64,000 nt of DNA from an uncultured bacterium (GTDB taxonomy: Bacteria; Planctomycetota; UBA8108; UBA1146), in contig CAJXMG010000011.1 in NCBI GenBank assembly GCA_913056395.1, positions 21,752 through 85,751 of the forward strand, in the 5' to 3' direction. Position 1 is the first letter of the stretch. Every line of letters starts with the position of its first letter. The notes beneath the pieces are model-generated. The model made no database searches, was not told the origin of the DNA, and saw nothing but the letters and a program-made list of their open reading frames with translations. Shown here one piece after another: positions 8,973-17,410 of this stretch. Both the position numbers and the translations under genes were made by a program.

Positions 8973-10582
8973 TGCGCATCTACCGGGTCGCCCTGCGCGA
9001 GTATCTGGAAAACGTCAAAACCAAAGGCTTCTGGATCGGCATTCTGCTCTTTCCGGTGATGATCTGGCTGATGGTCGAGGTGCCCAAGTTTCTCGAGGAA
9101 AAGGGCATTCCCACACGACACGTCGCCATCGTCTCCCGCGATGCTGAAGCGGGTGAACTGGCCCGACAGCGCTTGACTCTCCTCAACCGGCAAAAGGTTC
9201 TGCAGGCATTGCAGCAACACATCGCCGAAGCCACGGAGAGCCAACGCAAAGAGATGCTGGAAGAACAGGAAATCGACGCGGCCGCACTCCTCGATCGCCT
9301 CGAAGAGGGTCTGGAGCAGATGAGCCAGGGTTCTGCGGAGATCAATCCCTTCAACCCCAAGCAGTTGGTCGACATCGGCGACCTGATCCCCGACGAATAC
9401 CTTCTCAACGATGGTCAATGGTTGGCGATGCGCAATCTGCTCCTCAATCAGTTGCCCAAGGGATCGCCGGAATTCGTCGAGCCGGACCCGCGATTCATCG
9501 AGGTCGGACTGCTTCCCGGATTGACCGACATGGCCACCGATGCCGAAATCGAAACCGCCCTGAGACCTTACCTGCGAGCGGAAAAACTGTACCCCGCCTC
9601 CGGCCGCAATGTGGATCTCTTTGCTCTGGTGCTGATCCCGGAAAATGTGCTCAGTGAAAAGGAGCCGATCCGCTTCTGGTCATCCAACCTGGCCGACACC
9701 GATCTTCTCGACGCCATCACCGACTCCCTGACAGATCGGGTGAGGCAGATGGAATACGACTCCCGCGGTATCTCCTCGAGTGAAGTGAAAGAGATTGCAC
9801 AAATCCGTGTGCGCTCCAACAACTTCAACCCCAACAAACAGGAGGGGGAGGAGAAGGTCGGCATCCGCGACAAGATACGCCAGTACGCCCCTGTCGGTTT
9901 TGTCTATCTGCTGTGGATCGCCATTTTCACCGTCGCCCAGATGTTGCTGAACAACACGATCGAGGAGAAGTCCAACCGGATCATCGAGGTCTTGCTCTCC
10001 TCCGTCACCACCAATGAGCTGCTTCTCGGCAAGGTTCTCGGAGTCGCCGCTGTTGGAGTGACGATGCAGCTGGCGTGGATCGGTTCCATGTTGGGTATCC
10101 TCAGGCTGAAGGCAGGACCGGGTGCAGAATGGGTGGTTGATCTGTTGGCCGCCGTCGTTTCGCCGGAGTTGTTGATCGGTTTCATCTTCTACTTCGTCAC
10201 CGGCTACCTCTTCTATGCTTTCCTTTTCGCGGGGATCGGCAGTATCTGCAACACCATCAAGGAAGCACAAAACTTCATGAGCCCCATGATGCTGATCTTG
10301 ATGGTGCCTTTGGGGACGATGGTCTTCATTCCGAATGATCCCAACGGAACCATCGCCACCGTGATGTCGTGGGTTCCGCCCTGGACCCCCTTCATCATGA
10401 TGAACCGCATGGCGGCGAGCCCACCGATGGGTGAGATCGTCGGAACGGGAATCATGTTGCTGATTTCGGTGATCTTCGTTTTCTGGATGTCTGCAAAGAT
10501 CTTCCGCATCGGAGTTCTTCGCACGGGACAGCCGCCGAAGTTTCTCGAGTTGCTCGGTTGGTTGAAATCCAGCAGACCTTGA
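8969..10582 (+). CDS. ABC-2 exporter permease (NatB-like)
   Basis: Permease partner of the preceding ATPase, 537 residues. One N-terminal membrane helix (about residues 21-40) is followed by a large extracytoplasmic domain of roughly 270 residues rich in charged helices, then five or six closely spaced membrane helices (from about residue 310 on). This is the NatB/YhaP layout. A conserved-looking cytoplasmic segment EEKSNRIIEVLLSSVTTNELL, typical of the ABC2_membrane_3 family, sits between helices. The start overlaps the ATPase stop by 4 bp. Its stop in turn overlaps the start of the small downstream gene, suggesting a three-gene operon. Confidence 0.88.
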   Translation: MMRIYRVALREYLENVKTKGFWIGILLFPVMIWLMVEVPKFLEEKGIPTRHVAIVSRDAEAGELARQRLTLLNRQKVLQALQQHIAEATESQRKEMLEEQEIDAAALLDRLEEGLEQMSQGSAEINPFNPKQLVDIGDLIPDEYLLNDGQWLAMRNLLLNQLPKGSPEFVEPDPRFIEVGLLPGLTDMATDAEIETALRPYLRAEKLYPASGRNVDLFALVLIPENVLSEKEPIRFWSSNLADTDLLDAITDSLTDRVRQMEYDSRGISSSEVKEIAQIRVRSNNFNPNKQEGEEKVGIRDKIRQYAPVGFVYLLWIAIFTVAQMLLNNTIEEKSNRIIEVLLSSVTTNELLLGKVLGVAAVGVTMQLAWIGSMLGILRLKAGPGAEWVVDLLAAVVSPELLIGFIFYFVTGYLFYAFLFAGIGSICNTIKEAQNFMSPMMLILMVPLGTMVFIPNDPNGTIATVMSWVPPWTPFIMMNRMAASPPMGEIVGTGIMLLISVIFVFWMSAKIFRIGVLRTGQPPKFLELLGWLKSSRP

Positions 10583-10992
10583 ACACTCCTCGCCGCCCCA
10601 TGCGCTACTTCTGGAATCTGCTCGGGTTCATGGCGCTGGGGCTGGGGATCATCGGAATACCCCTGCCGGTATTGCCGACGACACCGTTTGTTCTGCTGGC
10701 CGCTTACCTGTTTGCCAAAGGATCTCCCCGCTACCACACGTGGCTGAGAAATCACAAAACCTTTGGCAAGATGGTACGCGACTGGGAAGAGCACGGTTCG
10801 ATTCCGACGCGGGCAAAGATGTTTGCGACGATCATGATCGCCATCGCCATCTCTTTTCCGCTGTGGATCAATCGTGACAAGGTGCCGGTGGAAGCACGGT
10901 GGGCGACCGCCATCCTTGCAGGAATCGGTTGGGTGTTTGTGATCACTCGACCGTCAGGGCCGAAGCCGGACCAAAAAGAGTCACTCGAATAG
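10579..10992 (+). CDS. YbaN-like DUF454 small membrane protein
   Basis: Small inner-membrane protein (131-137 residues) of the DUF454/YbaN family, function unknown. The hallmark N-terminal block GLGIIGIPLPVLPTTPFVLLAAYLFAKGSPRYHTWL is clearly present in short pieces, followed by a basic middle part and two further hydrophobic stretches (residues near 80-95 and 105-125). The probable start is TTG overlapping the permease stop (TTGA); ATG at 10600 is the alternative and gives the more usual family N-terminus. Coupling to the ABC exporter suggests co-transcription, but no functional link is established for the family. Confidence 0.85.
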   Translation: MNTPRRPMRYFWNLLGFMALGLGIIGIPLPVLPTTPFVLLAAYLFAKGSPRYHTWLRNHKTFGKMVRDWEEHGSIPTRAKMFATIMIAIAISFPLWINRDKVPVEARWATAILAGIGWVFVITRPSGPKPDQKESLE

Positions 10993-11004
10993 AGACTTGA
11001 GTTT

Positions 11005-12090
11005 TTACTCTTCGTCGTCGTCGTCGACGCCGAGGTACAAGGACCCGTTCACCGTCGACAGGTACGGCTGCAGCGGAATCTCTTCCTGCTTGATGAAGCC
11101 CTTCTCGGGAAGGGATCCATCCCGCACCATCTCGACGACGGCGGCGACTGAGCAGGCGGTCGTCCAGCTGATGGCGCGCCACTCGGTGTCGTTGACCTCA
11201 ATGGGGCGGTACTCGCCGACGAACTCTTCCCTCTGGAGATCCCCGGACTGCCAACCCTCAACGGCGGCATGCACGTAGACCACATCATCCTGAACCGGCG
11301 GGCACGCCTCAACGAGGATCCGCCCCGCTTCTTCGCGGTTGCGGTGCATGCCCAGTTCGTGGAGGAAGAAGCGCATGCGGTCGCAGTGACCCGGGTAGCG
11401 CATCGTCTTGTAGTTGAGTGTTTCCAGTTTTCCAGCCCAGGTCTCACACATGGTGCCGAGACCCCCTGAAGTCGTGAAAGCTTCCAGACGCAAGCCGTTG
11501 AGGTGGATCGTCTCCAGGCCCTCCAGCGAAGGAACCATGGAGCGCTCACCCATGCTGATCACCTCACACTCATTGAGGTATTCATTGATGACACCTGCGG
11601 AGGACCAGGTGAAGGAATATCCCATGCTGCCGCGGGGATGCTCGGGAAGAGCACCAACGCGCAACTCGATGGAACGGACCTTTTCGAATTGCTTGGCGAG
11701 ATCGGCTCCGACGATGCCGATGAATCCGGGAGCAAGTCCGCACTGGGGTGCGAGGACCGACTTGGCATCCGCAGCCATCTCCTGGATAGCGTTGGTGGTC
11801 GGGACGTCCTCTGTGAGATCGAAGTAGTGGATGCCCTTGTCGAAGGCTGCCTTCGCAACCGGCAAGTTGAACTGGTAGGGGAGGCAGGACACCACACCCT
11901 GACAACCATCGAGTGCGTCATTAAGCGCAGCGGTATCGGAGACGTCGAGGACATCCGAGGAGAAGGTCAAACCTTCCACAGGTCGGGCATCGCGGCCGAT
12001 CACTTCAAACCCGGCTCTCTGCAGGAGTGTTCCCACGAGGCTGCCGACTTTGCCCAATCCGACAACACAGACTTTTTCGATGTTGGCCAT
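11005..12090 (-). CDS. Saccharopine dehydrogenase-family oxidoreductase
   Basis: NAD(P)-dependent oxidoreductase of the saccharopine dehydrogenase / lysine 6-dehydrogenase family, 361 residues. The N-terminal Rossmann motif is VVGLGKVGSLVGTLLQRAG. A family-typical segment (YFDLTEDVPTTNAI, then APQCGLAPGFIGIVGADL) carries the Cys-Gly-x-x-Pro-Gly motif of lysine dehydrogenase-type members. The C-terminus is unusually acidic (DDDDEE). Likely role is oxidation of lysine or a related amino acid (saccharopine or homospermidine-type substrates are alternatives). The gene is monocistronic in appearance and convergent with the YbaN-like gene. Confidence 0.82.
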   Translation of the reverse strand: MANIEKVCVVGLGKVGSLVGTLLQRAGFEVIGRDARPVEGLTFSSDVLDVSDTAALNDALDGCQGVVSCLPYQFNLPVAKAAFDKGIHYFDLTEDVPTTNAIQEMAADAKSVLAPQCGLAPGFIGIVGADLAKQFEKVRSIELRVGALPEHPRGSMGYSFTWSSAGVINEYLNECEVISMGERSMVPSLEGLETIHLNGLRLEAFTTSGGLGTMCETWAGKLETLNYKTMRYPGHCDRMRFFLHELGMHRNREEAGRILVEACPPVQDDVVYVHAAVEGWQSGDLQREEFVGEYRPIEVNDTEWRAISWTTACSVAAVVEMVRDGSLPEKGFIKQEEIPLQPYLSTVNGSLYLGVDDDDEE

Positions 12091-12192
12091 GATCCGTTTC
12101 CTTCCAACACTTCCGCTGCCGTTTCCCTGCGGGCGGATGATTCGAGCCTATCCTATCGATGCCCCCTGATCTGACAAGCAGACCGACGGATT

Positions 12193-12208
12193 GCCCCTGA
12201 ACAGGGGC
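12193..12208. repeat. Perfect 16-bp palindrome upstream of oxidoreductase gene
   Basis: GCCCCTGAACAGGGGC, about 100 bp upstream of the saccharopine dehydrogenase-family start and 60 bp beyond the end of the small membrane protein gene. The 7-bp arms are separated by only AA, so as RNA it would form a tight hairpin, and no T-run follows on either strand. It could be an operator or a weak RNA structure. The sequence alone does not decide. Confidence 0.4.
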
Positions 12209-12268
12209 TCAAAATGGCCAGAAATGGCGGAATTCGTACGATTAAGAGCCCTGCCGGGATGGGCCTGA

Positions 12269-12439
12269 TTAGATAAACCACTCGTAGATGGGGATGTACT
12301 TGCCGAGAAGCCAACCACAAACCCCGCCGAGAAGGGCGCCGACGATGGACAGGGGCAGGGAGGTAAATCCGCCCAGCAAACCTGCCCCAACACCGGCGAA
12401 AAATATGGTGAGCAGAAAGATCCAGATCATTTTAAACAT
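12269..12439 (-). CDS. Small glycine-rich membrane protein, 56 residues
   Basis: A short open frame missed by length cut-offs. It starts at ATG 12439 with an AGGGG ribosome site 7 nt upstream and ends TAA at 12269. The product starts MFKMIWIFLLTIFFAGVGAG, then GLLGGF and a second hydrophobic stretch SIVGALLGGVCGWLLG, and finishes KYIPIYEWFI. Two glycine-zipper-like membrane helices joined by a short turn are predicted. It begins 11 bp after the stop of the exported phosphodiesterase gene, so it is probably its operon partner. No known family recognised. A well-formed ribosome site, position in an operon and consistent hydrophobic design support it as real. Confidence 0.6.
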   Translation of the reverse strand: MFKMIWIFLLTIFFAGVGAGLLGGFTSLPLSIVGALLGGVCGWLLGKYIPIYEWFI

Positions 12440-12450
12440 GTAATTTCCCC

Positions 12451-13791
12451 TTAGCGGATTTCGATGCTGGCATCCGGAAGGCGGGTGACCGCTCCATCTT
12501 CCTCGATCTCGATTTGAATCGTCACGCGAGTCATGTCTTTCCCGGTTATCGCGTCGACCCCGGCAGTCAAGGCGAAATCTTCATGCATGAGGCTGACACT
12601 GGAAGGCTCATTTTCGATGACCCACAAACGCGGGGAAGCCAGTTTCTCTCCATCTCTGTAAAGAGTGAAGAGAACATCAACCTGATCACCGAGAAACTTG
12701 CGGGCACTGGCTTCAACTTTCCACTCTGCCACTTCCAGAGACGTGAACCCGGGATCACCCGGCTCCAGAGGTCGCTCGACAAATTTCATCTCCACCAGAA
12801 CTGCACTGTGATCAGAAGGGAAAGTGCGATCAGGAACGGCGATATCGACGTCTTCCCAAACCTGTGGATAAACCGTGGTCGAAACCGGAACCAGTTTCCA
12901 ATCACGGCAATAGTCATGCAGGTACAGGCGATCAATCCGGTCGAAACCCTGCTCTTTCTCTTCCGTCCCCCGAAACATCGGAGACCAGGTGATCCCCGGA
13001 TGATGCACCGGGTCAGGATGAAGCATGCGATAGACATCCTTGAAGTCGTTCGACTCCACCAGAAGACTCACGGGGAGATCGAGTTCACGCCTCCTCTTGA
13101 AGACGGTGGCCGTATCCCGGGTCCAATCCAGATGGGATGGAGTGTTCCAGTCGCCACCCACCAGCAGTGGCAAGTCCGAGTCGAGATGACCCAATTCCTC
13201 GATCTTGGCCAAGAGTCTCTCCGCCTGGGGTAAGCGCTGGGAACCCTCAAATTCGCTTTTCAGCAGATCTTCATCGGAGATCTGCGGATTGTCGCGGATG
13301 ACGTAGGGGATATAGGCGCGGTAATCGAGCCAGATACTCCAGGCGAGAAACTCGCGGCCACTGGCATGCACCAGCCGGGCACCCACTCCATGCCACGGTT
13401 CATGATCAAAGGTCTCGGCGATCTCGCAACGAGTCAGAACACAGAGGTGGGGGCTTTCACCCTGGTATTGATTCCATCCCAGTTGCTCGGCGAGCCATGC
13501 ACCCAAAAGAGGACGCTCCCCGTTGATGTCATAGCTCTCCTGCATCAACACCACATCTGCTTCGGAATCGCGAATTACCTTGAGGATCTTCTCCGGACCC
13601 TCGGTCACTTCATTTCCGCCGCGCCAGGCATTCCAGACGAGCACCTTGAGTATGTCCGGATCTTCCGTCGTCCCGGCCTGGGGCTTTTGCTGCAGCGACA
13701 GATTTGAACAACCGGACAGCAGGAGTGTGATCACGATCAACAGCACCAACCTGAGGTTGCTCGCGAGTATCCGATTCAGTATCCGACGCAT
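12451..13791 (-). CDS. Exported endonuclease/exonuclease/phosphatase-family lipoprotein
   Basis: Metal-dependent phosphodiesterase or nuclease-fold protein, 446 residues. The N-terminus is a lipoprotein signal with lipobox LLLSGC (Cys28), so it should be tethered in the periplasm. Fold motifs follow in order: LKVLVWNAWRGG, VVLMQES with the metal-binding Glu, LVGGDWNTPSH (catalytic Asp/Asn), and FPSDHSAVLVEM with the catalytic His. After about residue 340 there is an extra beta-rich domain of unknown role (EWKVEASARKFLG onward). Substrate could be nucleic acid, a phospholipid head group or an inositol phosphate; family members differ. A 56-residue membrane protein follows 11 bp downstream. Confidence 0.82.
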   Translation of the reverse strand: MRRILNRILASNLRLVLLIVITLLLSGCSNLSLQQKPQAGTTEDPDILKVLVWNAWRGGNEVTEGPEKILKVIRDSEADVVLMQESYDINGERPLLGAWLAEQLGWNQYQGESPHLCVLTRCEIAETFDHEPWHGVGARLVHASGREFLAWSIWLDYRAYIPYVIRDNPQISDEDLLKSEFEGSQRLPQAERLLAKIEELGHLDSDLPLLVGGDWNTPSHLDWTRDTATVFKRRRELDLPVSLLVESNDFKDVYRMLHPDPVHHPGITWSPMFRGTEEKEQGFDRIDRLYLHDYCRDWKLVPVSTTVYPQVWEDVDIAVPDRTFPSDHSAVLVEMKFVERPLEPGDPGFTSLEVAEWKVEASARKFLGDQVDVLFTLYRDGEKLASPRLWVIENEPSSVSLMHEDFALTAGVDAITGKDMTRVTIQIEIEEDGAVTRLPDASIEIR

Positions 13792-13833
13792 GACACTCCT
13801 CCCTGTCTTGATTGGAACACTGTCTGATGAAAC

Positions 13834-13870
13834 AAAAAAGGTCCCGCCTGAAAGACAGGCAGGACCTTTG
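13834..13870 (-). terminator. Rho-independent terminator of the molybdenum hydroxylase operon
   Basis: Strong inverted repeat: arms 13837-13850 and 13856-13869 pair over 13 of 14 positions around a 5-nt loop. On the minus strand a run of six T follows. It sits 24 bp downstream of the last gene of the xdh-like operon and upstream of the phosphodiesterase gene, separating the two transcription units. Confidence 0.85.
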
Positions 13871-13893
13871 AAGTGGCTGAAAAAACTCCGGGA

Positions 13894-14133
13894 TCAGGTG
13901 ATGTCCTCCGGAGTGGGATAGCATTGACGGCCCGGGCGACACCCTTCAGGGCACACATCATCGCCGTCCGGTCCGTGATAGGCCATCGTCCTCAAGCAGT
14001 GAAAGAAGGCTGTGTTTGCGGTGAAACTGTCCTCAAAGGCACTGCGACGATACTCGGTGTTGAGCAACATCGTCTTGGTGCGCAAACAGGGACAGACATC
14101 CTCCGGCAACAGTTCCGGTTTCTGCATCGCCAT
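13894..14133 (-). CDS. Small cysteine-rich protein at end of molybdenum hydroxylase operon
   Basis: 79-residue soluble protein with no family recognised. It has six cysteines: a CPC pair at 14/16, Cys46, and a cluster at 61, 65 and 71 (VCPEGCRPGRQC). These could bind a metal or iron-sulphur cluster. The start lies 2 bp after the stop of the FAD-subunit gene and the operon terminator follows closely, so it is probably the fourth gene of the operon. The cluster has no visible XdhC/PaoD-type cofactor-insertion gene, so a maturation or electron-transfer role is possible, but this is only inference. Confidence 0.65.
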   Translation of the reverse strand: MAMQKPELLPEDVCPCLRTKTMLLNTEYRRSAFEDSFTANTAFFHCLRTMAYHGPDGDDVCPEGCRPGRQCYPTPEDIT

Positions 14134-14135
14134 CT

Positions 14136-15107
14136 TCAGCCCTCCTCTCTCGAACGAACCACGCGAACCGCCCGGCGGATCAAACCCTGCAACATCGGCA
14201 CCTTGTAGCCGTTCTGTGAAAGGGGTGTTGCCCCTTCGCCGGCGATCAGGGCTGCCTGGGTGGCTTCATCATCTGAACCATTCAACTTCTTCTCCATGTC
14301 TTCTCTTCTCAGAGGTGCAGGAGAAACGGCACCGAGAATCACCCGGTGGTCTCCCTTGCGGCCTCCGCGATCGAGGAGAATCGTCACGCTCGCCTGGGCC
14401 CAGTCGAAGCTCTGCTTCTCGCGTGCTTCTTCGTAGGCCCACAGTGAAGTTTCCGTCTCAGCGGGTAGCAGGATGCGACGGACAAACTCACCCGCTGAAA
14501 GCTTCACTTCCATCAGCGGATTCTCGGAGGGTCCTGTAAAGAAATCCCCTGCGGTAATTTCTTTGACGCCATCCTGCCCCTGAACCTCGATGATCGCATC
14601 GTGGGCGACCAACACCGGTGCCAGATTTGAAGGCTGTGTCGCGGAGCAGATCTGGTTGTCAAAGATGGCGTGAAACTCGTTCTCACCATCTTTGGCCCAG
14701 CAACCGGTGCCGCCATTCTTGATGCAGGGGTAGCCCTCATGGCGCAGGTACCAACAACGGGGCTTCTGACAGATATTGCCCGCGACAGTAGCCATGTTAC
14801 GAATCTGCGGTGTCGCAGCGTGACCCACCGTGGTTGCCACCGCCGGAAAGCGGCGTTGAATCTCCGGGTGGCCGGAGACTTCTGACATCCTGACCATGGC
14901 ACCCAACCAGATTCCGCGGTCATCGGACTCGATCTGGTCCAGGCCGGAAATTTTCTTCAGGTCGACCACCGTTTCCGGGCTCGCCACATGCTCCTTGATG
15001 CGATTGAGGAGATCGGTTCCAGCAGCCATGTACTCGGATCCGTCGCTGGACCGTGCCTGCAACGCCTCGTTTTCATGGGTCGGCTGGATCAGTTTGAAGG
15101 GCTTCAA
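14136..15107 (-). CDS. Molybdenum hydroxylase FAD-binding subunit (PaoB/YagS-like)
   Basis: FAD subunit (323 residues) of a three-subunit xanthine dehydrogenase-family enzyme, taking electrons from the 2Fe-2S subunit. The N-terminal FAD_binding_5 fold contains GTDLLNRIKEH, the AATPQIRNMATVAGNI block and the CO_deh_flav_C-type C-terminus. Between residues 110 and 155 there is a set of cysteines (GNICQKPRCW, YPC, GTGC, NQIC) that matches the extra 4Fe-4S insertion known from PaoB and 4-hydroxybenzoyl-CoA reductase beta subunits. The start overlaps the large-subunit stop by 4 bp. Substrate is more likely an aldehyde or aromatic compound than xanthine, judging from the PaoABC-like make-up. Confidence 0.88.
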   Translation of the reverse strand: MKPFKLIQPTHENEALQARSSDGSEYMAAGTDLLNRIKEHVASPETVVDLKKISGLDQIESDDRGIWLGAMVRMSEVSGHPEIQRRFPAVATTVGHAATPQIRNMATVAGNICQKPRCWYLRHEGYPCIKNGGTGCWAKDGENEFHAIFDNQICSATQPSNLAPVLVAHDAIIEVQGQDGVKEITAGDFFTGPSENPLMEVKLSAGEFVRRILLPAETETSLWAYEEAREKQSFDWAQASVTILLDRGGRKGDHRVILGAVSPAPLRREDMEKKLNGSDDEATQAALIAGEGATPLSQNGYKVPMLQGLIRRAVRVVRSREEG

Positions 15108-17410
15108 AGTCTCTCTCCCTTCTTTTCCGAAGTTCCCCGGGCGGCGTCTCGTTTCGCGATCGCCTCGAGGACCTTCTTCGGGGTAATGGGAAGATCATAA
15201 ATCCGCACACCCAGTGCATCGGAGACCGCATTGGCGACGGCAGCCGCCGTCGCCACGATGGGCGGCTCTCCCAAACCCATCACCTGAGTGTTCGATTTTC
15301 CGTTGTAGACATCGAGAAGAACGACATCGATCTCGGGGCAATCTGCAGCACCGAGGATCTTGTAGTTCTCCAGATCGTCATTGAGCATGCGACCTTTTTG
15401 ACGGTCCATGACCCTGCGTTCGAAGAGTGCAAAAGAAACACCCTGAATCACACCGCCGCGCACCTGGCTTTCGGAGGTCATCGGGTTGATGATCTTGCCG
15501 GCATCAGCAACGGCGACCACCTTCTCCACCCGGACTTCACCGGTCTCTTCATCGACCTCAACCAATGCAGCCTGCACTCCGGCGTTGGTATCGGAAAAAC
15601 CTTCATAGTTTCGACGCGGACGGCCCTTGAGCACCTCGATGGCATCGTCGTCCATCAAGGCACAGGCGTCCTTGAAATTCAGATTCAGGGAACCTTCACC
15701 GACCTTGTAGACCTCTTGGTCTTTCAGATCGAGCTCGCTGGCAATCCAGCCCTTGCGTTCTGCAACGATCTCCAGCAGTTGCCGCTTGGCGTGGTGAGCG
15801 GCCAGTCGGGCAGCGGGAGTCACCGTGCCAATAGTGGTGGAACCTCCACTGGCGGGCCCTTTGGGGTCATCGGTATTGCCGATTCTGGTCGTGACCTGAT
15901 CCAGATCGAGCCCGAGTTCTTCAGCGACCACCATGCCCATGACTGTCCGCGTGCCGGTACCGATATCCTGCGAACCGTTGCGCACTTCCACCTGGCCATC
16001 TTTGGTGATTCTCACCAGCGCACTGGCACCACCGCCTCCTGCGGAGAACCACAGATTGCTGGCCATGCCGACACCCTTGCGCTTGATTCCGGGCCCCTTC
16101 ACCGGTCGCTTCTGATCCCAGCCGATACGCTGCTTGGCGATGTCGTACTCCACCTTGCGGATCGGATGATCATCATTCTTTTTGCGGAACTCGACACGGT
16201 CCATGCCGATTCCCTCGGCGGCCATGTCCATCATCTGTTCGAGGGCAAATGCACCCTGCGGCCAGCCGGGAGCCCGATGGGCCCGGGCTCCACCGGTGTT
16301 GGTGCGCACTCCGTACTCGATCTTGTCGGTTTCACCGATGTTGTAGATGCCGTCGTTATGGGCACCGGCACCACCGGTACCCGTTCCCGGAGTTCCCCAA
16401 CTGCGAATCCGGGTACCGAGGATTTCGCCATCCTTGCTGACACCCATCTTCATCTGCTGAATCGAATCGGGGCGGTTGCCGGCACTCAACTGCTCCTCGG
16501 AACGGTTGAGCATCATGTGAACCGGGACCCCAGCTTCCTTCGACAGCAGAGCTCCCAGAACTCCTTCGCGTCCTGCGCTGAACTTGGAGCCGAAGCCACC
16601 GCCGACATACTCCGACAGTACCTGGCACTCCTTCGCCTTCACCCGGCTCCAGTTGCTGGTCATCTCATTGCGGAAACCGAAGGTCGCCTGGCTCGATGCC
16701 CAGAAGATCAATCGGCCATCTTCCCAGGTGCACACTCCTCCATGGGTTTCCAGAGGAGCGTGGGTCTGGACTTCCGTGCGGAACTCACCCTCCACGGCGA
16801 CGTCCGCCTGATCGATGATCTCTTTCACCGCAGCTTCCTGACGAGCCAGTCGCGAATCTCCGTTGCCTCCGCCCCGGCGCCCCATACGCGGGCTGATGCG
16901 GGCAACGTTCTGCTGACCTCCGCGTCCCACCTGGGGGGCTCCCTCCTTGCGGGAATCCTCGACGGTGACGCAGTGGGGCTTGATGTCGTACTCGACCTCG
17001 ATGGCCCGGAGTGCTGCCTCCGCCTGCGCTTCCGTCTCTGCTGCAACAGCGGCGATCTCCGCACCGGCGTAGCGGGCACTTTTATCCTCGAAGATATCGG
17101 GAACCTTGAGCACCGCCTTGACCCCGGGCATGCGACTCGCCTTGTCGGTATCGATGGAAACGATGTCCGCATTGGCGTGGGGGCTGCGCAGAATCTTGCC
17201 GTAAATCATTCCGGCTGGTTGCTGATCGTAGGCATACTTGGCGGTTCCGGTCACCTTGGCGGCCGCATCTACCCGTGGAAGCGAATCGCCAATCAGGTGC
17301 AGGCGATCCTCCGGTTGCCACGGCTTGACGTCGTCATCCTGGATACGCACCGTCAGCTCCCTGAACTGACCTCCGAATCCGACCTTGATCGTGATCTCTT
17401 GTGCCATCAC
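15104..17410 (-). CDS. Molybdenum hydroxylase large subunit, molybdopterin-binding (PaoC/YagR-like)
   Basis: Catalytic subunit of the xanthine dehydrogenase family (768 residues) that would carry the molybdopterin cofactor. It has the a/b-hammerhead domain near residues 45-150 (DAAAKVTGTAKYAYD), the cofactor-binding blocks GGGFGSKF, GMASNLWFSAGGGGAS and NGSQDIGTGTRTVMG, and the MGLGEPPIVATAAAVANAV segment with the catalytic Glu near the C-terminus. It has no leader; export would be by piggyback on the Tat-bearing 2Fe-2S subunit, as known for PaoABC. It is coupled by 4-bp overlaps to both flanking genes. Substrate unknown; aldehydes are the main known class for this architecture. Confidence 0.92.
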   Translation of the reverse strand: MMAQEITIKVGFGGQFRELTVRIQDDDVKPWQPEDRLHLIGDSLPRVDAAAKVTGTAKYAYDQQPAGMIYGKILRSPHANADIVSIDTDKASRMPGVKAVLKVPDIFEDKSARYAGAEIAAVAAETEAQAEAALRAIEVEYDIKPHCVTVEDSRKEGAPQVGRGGQQNVARISPRMGRRGGGNGDSRLARQEAAVKEIIDQADVAVEGEFRTEVQTHAPLETHGGVCTWEDGRLIFWASSQATFGFRNEMTSNWSRVKAKECQVLSEYVGGGFGSKFSAGREGVLGALLSKEAGVPVHMMLNRSEEQLSAGNRPDSIQQMKMGVSKDGEILGTRIRSWGTPGTGTGGAGAHNDGIYNIGETDKIEYGVRTNTGGARAHRAPGWPQGAFALEQMMDMAAEGIGMDRVEFRKKNDDHPIRKVEYDIAKQRIGWDQKRPVKGPGIKRKGVGMASNLWFSAGGGGASALVRITKDGQVEVRNGSQDIGTGTRTVMGMVVAEELGLDLDQVTTRIGNTDDPKGPASGGSTTIGTVTPAARLAAHHAKRQLLEIVAERKGWIASELDLKDQEVYKVGEGSLNLNFKDACALMDDDAIEVLKGRPRRNYEGFSDTNAGVQAALVEVDEETGEVRVEKVVAVADAGKIINPMTSESQVRGGVIQGVSFALFERRVMDRQKGRMLNDDLENYKILGAADCPEIDVVLLDVYNGKSNTQVMGLGEPPIVATAAAVANAVSDALGVRIYDLPITPKKVLEAIAKRDAARGTSEKKGERL

